DNA from: an uncultured Paracoccaceae bacterium
GTDB taxonomy: Bacteria > Pseudomonadota > Alphaproteobacteria > Rhodobacterales > Rhodobacteraceae
Length of the DNA: 48,479 nucleotides
Direction: 5' to 3'
NCBI GenBank assembly: GCA_913060475.1
Contig: CAJXSD010000019.1
Location: 1-48,479, forward strand
Below the pieces are notes generated by a model. It did not search any database. It was not told the origin of the DNA and saw nothing but the letters and a program-made list of their open reading frames with translations. The stretch's first letter is position 1; each line of letters opens with the position of its first letter. A program made the translations under genes and the position numbers. This document shows, in pieces, positions 44,492 to 48,479 of the stretch.

Positions 44492-45781
44492 ATGACACTA
44501 AGTTGGTTTGCAATTGTTCGGCTGGGATTGATCCAGATGTGTATCGGTGCGGTCGTGGTGTTGATGACATCGACCCTAAACCGGTTGATGGTGGTGGAAT
44601 TGTCGCTGCCCGCGCTGTTGCCAGGGTTTCTGGTCGCGCTGCATTATGGGGTGCAACTGACCCGCCCCAATTGGGGATATTTATCTGACATCGGCGGCAA
44701 GCGGTCGTTTTGGGTGAATACGGGCATGGTGCTGTTGGTTCTTGGGGCCATTTTGGCCGCGCTTGCGATTGGGGTGTTTGAACATTCATTTGCCGCTGGT
44801 CTGATCCTATCGATGTGCGCCTATACGTTAATTGGGTTCGGTGTGGGTGCAGCGGGCACATCGGTTTTGGCCCTGCTGGGCAGCTTTACCGCGCCACACC
44901 GTCGGGCGGCGGCAGCCACCATCACTTGGTTGATGATGATTTTTGGCATTGCCGCAACGGCAGGTACGGTTGGGGCATTGCTGGATCCATACAGTCACCA
45001 AAAACTGATGGTGATTGTGTCCAGCATTGGCGCAATCACCGTAATCGTGACAATGGCGGCGGTTTGGCGTTTGGAACGCGGTTTGCGGGCCCAGTCTGAA
45101 CCCGCCCCATCCGCCGGCATCGTCGCCGGCGTAAAAGAGGTTTGGGCCGAACCGCCCGCGCGAAATTTCACGATTTTCGTGTTTTTGTCGATGGTCGCCT
45201 ATTTCATGCAGGAACTGATCCTTGAGCCATATTCAGGCTTGGTGTTCGAATTTACGCCTGGCCAATCCACATCGCTGTCGGGCGTCCAGAATGGCGGTGT
45301 CTTTGTCGGCATGTTGGCTGTCGGTATTATGGCGACGGGGCTGCGTTGGGGTGAACTGCGATCTTGGGTCATCTTGGGATGTCTGGGGTCTGCGCTGTCA
45401 CTGGGGGTGATTGTCGCGTGCGCCTATGTTCCGCAGTTCATTTCGCTGTCCGTCGCGGTTGCGCTTTTGGGGGTGTTTAACGGTGTTTTTGCGGTATCGG
45501 CGATTGGGTCAATGATGGCCCTGGCCGATCAGGGCAAACGGGATCGTGTTGGAACACGCATGGGATTGTGGGGCGCGGCACAGGCGGTCGCGGCAGCGAT
45601 TGGCGGATTGACGGGTGCCATTTTCGTGGATCTTTTGCGGGGTGTCGGGCTTGAGGCACAGCATGCCTTTGCCATTGTGTTCTTTTGCGAAGCCGCCTTG
45701 TTCCTATACGCCGCATCAATGGCACGGGTCTGCGTGATCCAGCGCAATATTCAACCAACAACCCTAGTGGCAGGAGAGTGA
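44492..45781 (+). CDS. Bch2, PucC-family MFS protein (ORF428 type)
   Basis: A 429-residue membrane protein of the BCD/PucC family with about 12 helices. The motifs VVVLMTSTLNRLMVVELSLPA and FMQELILEPYSGLVFEFTPG mark it as a sister of LhaA. In Rhodobacter the gene between bchG and bchP is orf428 (bch2); it is thought to help pigment or complex delivery. The ATG at 44492 follows GGGGA and lies 11 bp after bchG; a longer frame exists upstream. Confidence 0.92.
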   Translation: MTLSWFAIVRLGLIQMCIGAVVVLMTSTLNRLMVVELSLPALLPGFLVALHYGVQLTRPNWGYLSDIGGKRSFWVNTGMVLLVLGAILAALAIGVFEHSFAAGLILSMCAYTLIGFGVGAAGTSVLALLGSFTAPHRRAAAATITWLMMIFGIAATAGTVGALLDPYSHQKLMVIVSSIGAITVIVTMAAVWRLERGLRAQSEPAPSAGIVAGVKEVWAEPPARNFTIFVFLSMVAYFMQELILEPYSGLVFEFTPGQSTSLSGVQNGGVFVGMLAVGIMATGLRWGELRSWVILGCLGSALSLGVIVACAYVPQFISLSVAVALLGVFNGVFAVSAIGSMMALADQGKRDRVGTRMGLWGAAQAVAAAIGGLTGAIFVDLLRGVGLEAQHAFAIVFFCEAALFLYAASMARVCVIQRNIQPTTLVAGE

Positions 45782-45782
45782 T

Positions 45783-46964
45783 ATGTTTGACGTTGTCGTA
45801 ATCGGTGGTGGCCCTAGCGGCGCGACGGCTGCCCATGATTTGGCCCTGCAAGGGGCCAAGGTTGCGCTGATGGATCGTTCAGAACGGATCAAGCCCTGCG
45901 GCGGTGCAATCCCGCCGAAATTGATTGCTGATTTTGATATTCCTGACAGCCAATTGTTGGCTAAAATCAAAACGGCGCGCATGGTGTCGCCAACCGATCG
46001 CCGCGTTGATATTCCGATTGAAAACGGTTTTGTCGGCATGGTCGATCGCAAATATTTCGATAATTTTTTACGCAACCGTGCGGCCGATGCAGGGGCAACC
46101 CGCGTAACGGGTACGTTTTTGCGGGTGGACCGTTCGGGCCCCACGCCCCAAGTTGTGTACAAAGATCGCGCAACCGGGCAGCAGGAACAGTTGTCCACCA
46201 GATTGATTATTGGTGCTGATGGTGCGCGATCCAGCGTGGCGCAGGCTGAAATTACCGGCGGCGGCGTGACCCCCTATGTCATGGCCTATCACGAAATTAT
46301 CGAAACCCCGAAACAGGGGACCGCTGATTATCACCCGTTGCGCTGCGACGTCATTTATGATGGGGCCATTTCCCCCGATTTTTATGGGTGGATTTTCCCC
46401 CATGGCGATACGGTTTCGGTTGGCATGGGGACCGAGGTGACATCCGTCAATTTGAAACAGGCCACCGCCGAATTGCGCAAACGATTTGGATTGGATCACT
46501 GCGCCACCCTGCGCAAAGAGGGTGCGCCCATTCCCCTAAAGCCACTGGACAAATGGGACAATGATCGCGATCTGGTCTTGGCTGGGGATGCGGCTGGTGT
46601 CGTGGCCCCCAGTTCGGGCGAGGGTATTTTTTATGCCATGTATGGCGGCCGCGCCGCGGCGCAGGCGGCATTGAAAACATTGCGGACCGCCAACCCAAAA
46701 CACCTGCGACTGGCGCGCAAGATGTTTGTCAAAGATCACGGAATGGTGTTTCGCGTGCTGGGCGCAATGCAAAGCGCCTATTACAAGTCTGACAACCGCC
46801 GCGAACGGTTTGTATCCCTGTGCCATGACCGCGATGTTCAAAGTTTGACCTTTGAGGCATACATGAATAAAAAGCTGGTGCGCACGCGGGCCTTGGCGCA
46901 TGCGAAAATTTCGTTCAAAAATCTGGCCCATTTAACGGGGTTGGTGTCGGTGAATTATACATGA
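45783..46964 (+). CDS. bchP: Geranylgeranyl diphosphate/bacteriochlorophyll reductase
   Basis: BchP reduces the geranylgeranyl tail of bacteriochlorophyll to phytyl in three steps. The 393-residue flavoprotein shows VVVIGGGPSGATAAHDLALQ at the N-terminus, the family stretch KPCGGAIPPKLI, and LVLAGDAAGVVAPSSGEG. It starts one base after the bch2 stop with AGGAGAG. The stop overlaps idi by 4 bp. Confidence 0.97.
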   Translation: MFDVVVIGGGPSGATAAHDLALQGAKVALMDRSERIKPCGGAIPPKLIADFDIPDSQLLAKIKTARMVSPTDRRVDIPIENGFVGMVDRKYFDNFLRNRAADAGATRVTGTFLRVDRSGPTPQVVYKDRATGQQEQLSTRLIIGADGARSSVAQAEITGGGVTPYVMAYHEIIETPKQGTADYHPLRCDVIYDGAISPDFYGWIFPHGDTVSVGMGTEVTSVNLKQATAELRKRFGLDHCATLRKEGAPIPLKPLDKWDNDRDLVLAGDAAGVVAPSSGEGIFYAMYGGRAAAQAALKTLRTANPKHLRLARKMFVKDHGMVFRVLGAMQSAYYKSDNRRERFVSLCHDRDVQSLTFEAYMNKKLVRTRALAHAKISFKNLAHLTGLVSVNYT

Positions 46965-47479
46965 CGGTTTATATTCCAGCATGGGGGCAGGATGGCACAT
47001 TGACCCCTGTCGAAAAACTTAGGGTGCATCAACTGGGACTGCGCCACAAAGCGGTGTCGGTTTTCGTCACTTCGGGCGATCGTATATTGATCCAGCAGCG
47101 CGCATTCGACAAATATCATACGCCGGGGTTATGGGCGAACACCTGTTGTACCCACCCCAATTGGCAAGAGGCAGATGACATCTGCGCCCTGCGCCGTCTG
47201 CGCGATGAACTGAATCTGGATCTGCGATCTGTAACCTATGCGGGCGAAATTGAATATCGCGCCGAAGTCGGAAATGGTTTGATCGAACACGAGGTGGTCG
47301 CCGTGTTTCACGCCAATTTGCCACAATCGGTCGAGATTACACCAAACCCGCATGAGGTTCACGCCACCCAATGGCTGAGCATTGATGAAATTTTGCGCCA
47401 GATGGATGCTGCCCCGGAAAAATTTACCCCATGGTTTCGCATCTATATGACCCAGCATTTGGATATGATCTTGGCCTAA
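46961..47479 (+). CDS. idi: Isopentenyl-diphosphate delta-isomerase, type 1
   Basis: Idi interconverts isopentenyl and dimethylallyl diphosphate, setting the supply for CrtE. The 172-residue Nudix-type protein has the active-site NTCCTHPN cysteine motif and the metal-binding glutamates in GEIEYRAEVGNGLIEHEV. The order bchP-idi is the classical PGC end. It converges on the next gene with a 4-bp overlap. Confidence 0.96.
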   Translation: MTVYIPAWGQDGTLTPVEKLRVHQLGLRHKAVSVFVTSGDRILIQQRAFDKYHTPGLWANTCCTHPNWQEADDICALRRLRDELNLDLRSVTYAGEIEYRAEVGNGLIEHEVVAVFHANLPQSVEITPNPHEVHATQWLSIDEILRQMDAAPEKFTPWFRIYMTQHLDMILA

Positions 47480-47703
47480 GGTTGATCCGCGTCGCTCTGG
47501 CGCGACAGATGCGCTTGGCGCAGTTTGATGATCGAATGGACAATGGTTCCCACTGCGAATGTTCCGCCAAAAATGATGATCTCAAAAAATGCGGGCCCTG
47601 ATGGTGTGTGGCGCAAAAACGCATAAATGACCCCAGCCAAAATCAGGCAGGCGATCACCAATCGCAGTTTATATTCCCCTAGATCAGTTGGGTTCTGGGC
47701 CAC
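47476..47703 (-). CDS. Small two-helix membrane protein, 75 aa
   Basis: The protein has two hydrophobic helices (about residues 13-32 and 39-60) and polar ends. No family is recognised. It begins with GTG three bases after the stop of the 41-residue gene, so the two form a pair and translation may be coupled. It overlaps the end of idi convergently. The function is unknown. Confidence 0.75.
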   Translation of the reverse strand: MAQNPTDLGEYKLRLVIACLILAGVIYAFLRHTPSGPAFFEIIIFGGTFAVGTIVHSIIKLRQAHLSRQSDADQP

Positions 47704-47706
47704 GGG

Positions 47707-47832
47707 TCAAAACCACCCCAAGGCTACCTTCATAAACAACAGATTAGGCGCGATCAGGGCAAAGGCTATGCAAAATTTGGATGCAACCGCACCCCATCCG
47801 TGAAAGGGATCTTCAAAGTTTTCGTATGACAT
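47707..47832 (-). CDS. Unrecognised 41-aa single-span membrane protein
   Basis: I found this by reading the minus strand. It begins MSYENFEDPFHGWG and continues with one hydrophobic helix of about 24 residues (ASKFCIAFALIAPNLLFMKV) to end LGWF. A good AAGGAG ribosome site lies 8 bases before the ATG. The topology, acidic aromatic N-terminus and one helix, recalls small antenna-complex subunits but there is no histidine in the helix. It is followed three bases later by the 75-residue gene. Confidence 0.7.
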   Translation of the reverse strand: MSYENFEDPFHGWGAVASKFCIAFALIAPNLLFMKVALGWF

Positions 47833-47893
47833 CGCTCTCTCCTTACCTTTAGTAGGGTAGAGCATGGGGTGATAAAAACAAGAGATATGCGCG

Positions 47894-48391
47894 TTAATCT
47901 TTGTTCAACTGATCGGGGTCCAGACGCACCCGCGACGTTTGTCCCATAATCTCAAGCAGGATCCAGACGCGTTGTTGCGGATCAATTTTTTCGACCGTCC
48001 CTACAAATTCAGACAGTGGTCCGTGCACAATTTCCACACGGTCCCCCGGTGCGAAATCGGTACTTGGCACAATTTTCCCCGTCGTGTCACACCGCGATTT
48101 CAGGGATTGGACCAATGTGTCTGGGACAATACTGGGCGTGTCGCGTGTCATCACAATGCGGCTGACCCCCAATGTGCTGTTAATTTTACGCCACTGCATC
48201 GCCCCCATATCCGCCGCAACAAAGAGATAGCCCGGAAATAACGGCGTCATACGCGTCACAAACCGCGCGCCTTGGCGTTTTGTCAATTCGGTCATGGGTA
48301 GGAATACATCAAACCCCTGCCGTTCCAAATTCGTCACCGCCAAACGATGTGAATTCGGTTTGTATTGAACCAGCAGCCAGCTGTCTGACAT
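47894..48391 (-). CDS. NusG/RfaH-like transcription antitermination factor
   Basis: A 165-residue paralogue of NusG. The N-terminal NGN domain (WLLVQYKPNSHRLAVTNLERQG, then LFPGYLFV) and the C-terminal KOW motif (FAPGDRVEIVHGPLSEFVGTVEKID) are clear. The lack of the usual NusG neighbours (secE, rplK) and the divergent sequence suggest a specialised RfaH-like regulator rather than the housekeeping NusG. A GGGGAC ribosome site precedes the ATG. The two small genes follow on the same strand after 61 bp. Confidence 0.85.
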   Translation of the reverse strand: MSDSWLLVQYKPNSHRLAVTNLERQGFDVFLPMTELTKRQGARFVTRMTPLFPGYLFVAADMGAMQWRKINSTLGVSRIVMTRDTPSIVPDTLVQSLKSRCDTTGKIVPSTDFAPGDRVEIVHGPLSEFVGTVEKIDPQQRVWILLEIMGQTSRVRLDPDQLNKD

Positions 48392-48452
48392 GGCGTCCCC
48401 ACTTTGCGAAACGGACTTTCGCGCTTGTTATGTTCGCCCGACGCGGGTTTAG

Positions 48453-48479
48453 TCCTATCTAATGGTGCCGCTGATAGGA
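48453..48479. repeat. Inverted repeat upstream of the NusG-like gene
   Basis: TCCTATC (48453-48459) and GATAGGA (48473-48479) are separated by 13 bases at the window end. Possibly an operator or a structured leader; the window stops here, so extension is unseen. Confidence 0.45.

Noticed and set aside
47833-47893. A sigma-70 promoter for the small-protein genes (TTGTTT with TACCCT)
   Set aside because: The -10 matches only three of six bases; the genes may be read from the NusG-like promoter.

Overview
The window is an almost complete photosynthesis gene cluster (PGC) of a purple alphaproteobacterium. Its gene order (dxs-pufCMLABQ-bchZYXC-crtFE-crtDC-tspO-crtBI-crtA-bchIDO-hemA-puhE-acsF-puhCBA-lhaA-bchMLHBNF-aerR-ppsR-bchG-bch2-bchP-idi), the tetraheme pufC in place of pufX, the full spheroidene/spheroidenone crt set and the oxygen-dependent cyclase acsF without bchE or bchJ point to an aerobic anoxygenic phototroph of the Roseobacter group (Rhodobacteraceae). 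No LH2 (pucBA) genes are present. I cannot name the species from the sequence.

Layout. 1-1449 (+): an unrecognised gene and a DUF3726-like gene. 1451-4972 (-): a DNA photolyase and dxs. 5129-15929 (-): one long run crtE-crtF-bchCXYZ-pufQBALMC, from geranylgeranyl-diphosphate synthesis through chlorin reduction to the LH1 and reaction-centre polypeptides, closed by a cluster of stem-loops with a terminator. 16013-18450 (+): crtD-crtC. 18447-21504 (-): crtI-crtB-tspO. 21597-25806 (+): crtA-bchI-bchD-bchO. 25816-41015 (-): bchF-N-B-H-L-M-lhaA-puhA-B-C-orf98-acsF-puhE-hemA, mostly overlapping or nearly abutting. 41182-47479 (+): the regulators aerR/ppaA and ppsR/crtJ, then bchG-bch2-bchP-idi. 47476-48391 (-): two small membrane-protein genes, one of only 41 residues, and a NusG/RfaH-like antiterminator, marking the edge of the PGC.

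How the genes work together. dxs, idi and crtE supply isoprenoid for carotenoids (crtB, I, C, D, F, A) and for the bacteriochlorophyll tail (bchG, bchP). hemA feeds the tetrapyrrole path: bchHID insert magnesium, bchM methylates, acsF closes ring E, bchLNB and bchXYZ reduce the macrocycle, and bchF and bchC finish the ring A side chain. puf and puhA encode the RC-LH1 core; pufQ, puhB, puhC, puhE, lhaA and bch2 assist pigment delivery and assembly.

Regulation is readable in the DNA. Seven perfect TGT-N12-ACA palindromes, the PpsR/CrtJ operator, sit in the four main divergent or promoter regions (bchC x2, crtE/crtD x1, crtI/crtA x2, bchF/aerR x2), and an imperfect eighth covers the bchG promoter and touches its start codon. 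The repressor (ppsR) and its probable antirepressor (aerR/ppaA) lie in the cluster. Least expected: a photolyase ending in a beta-clamp-binding type motif (QLDLF), crtA that seems to start with ATT, a probably leaderless bchG under a PpsR site, and an uncharacterised 41-residue membrane protein in a cassette with an RfaH-like factor.
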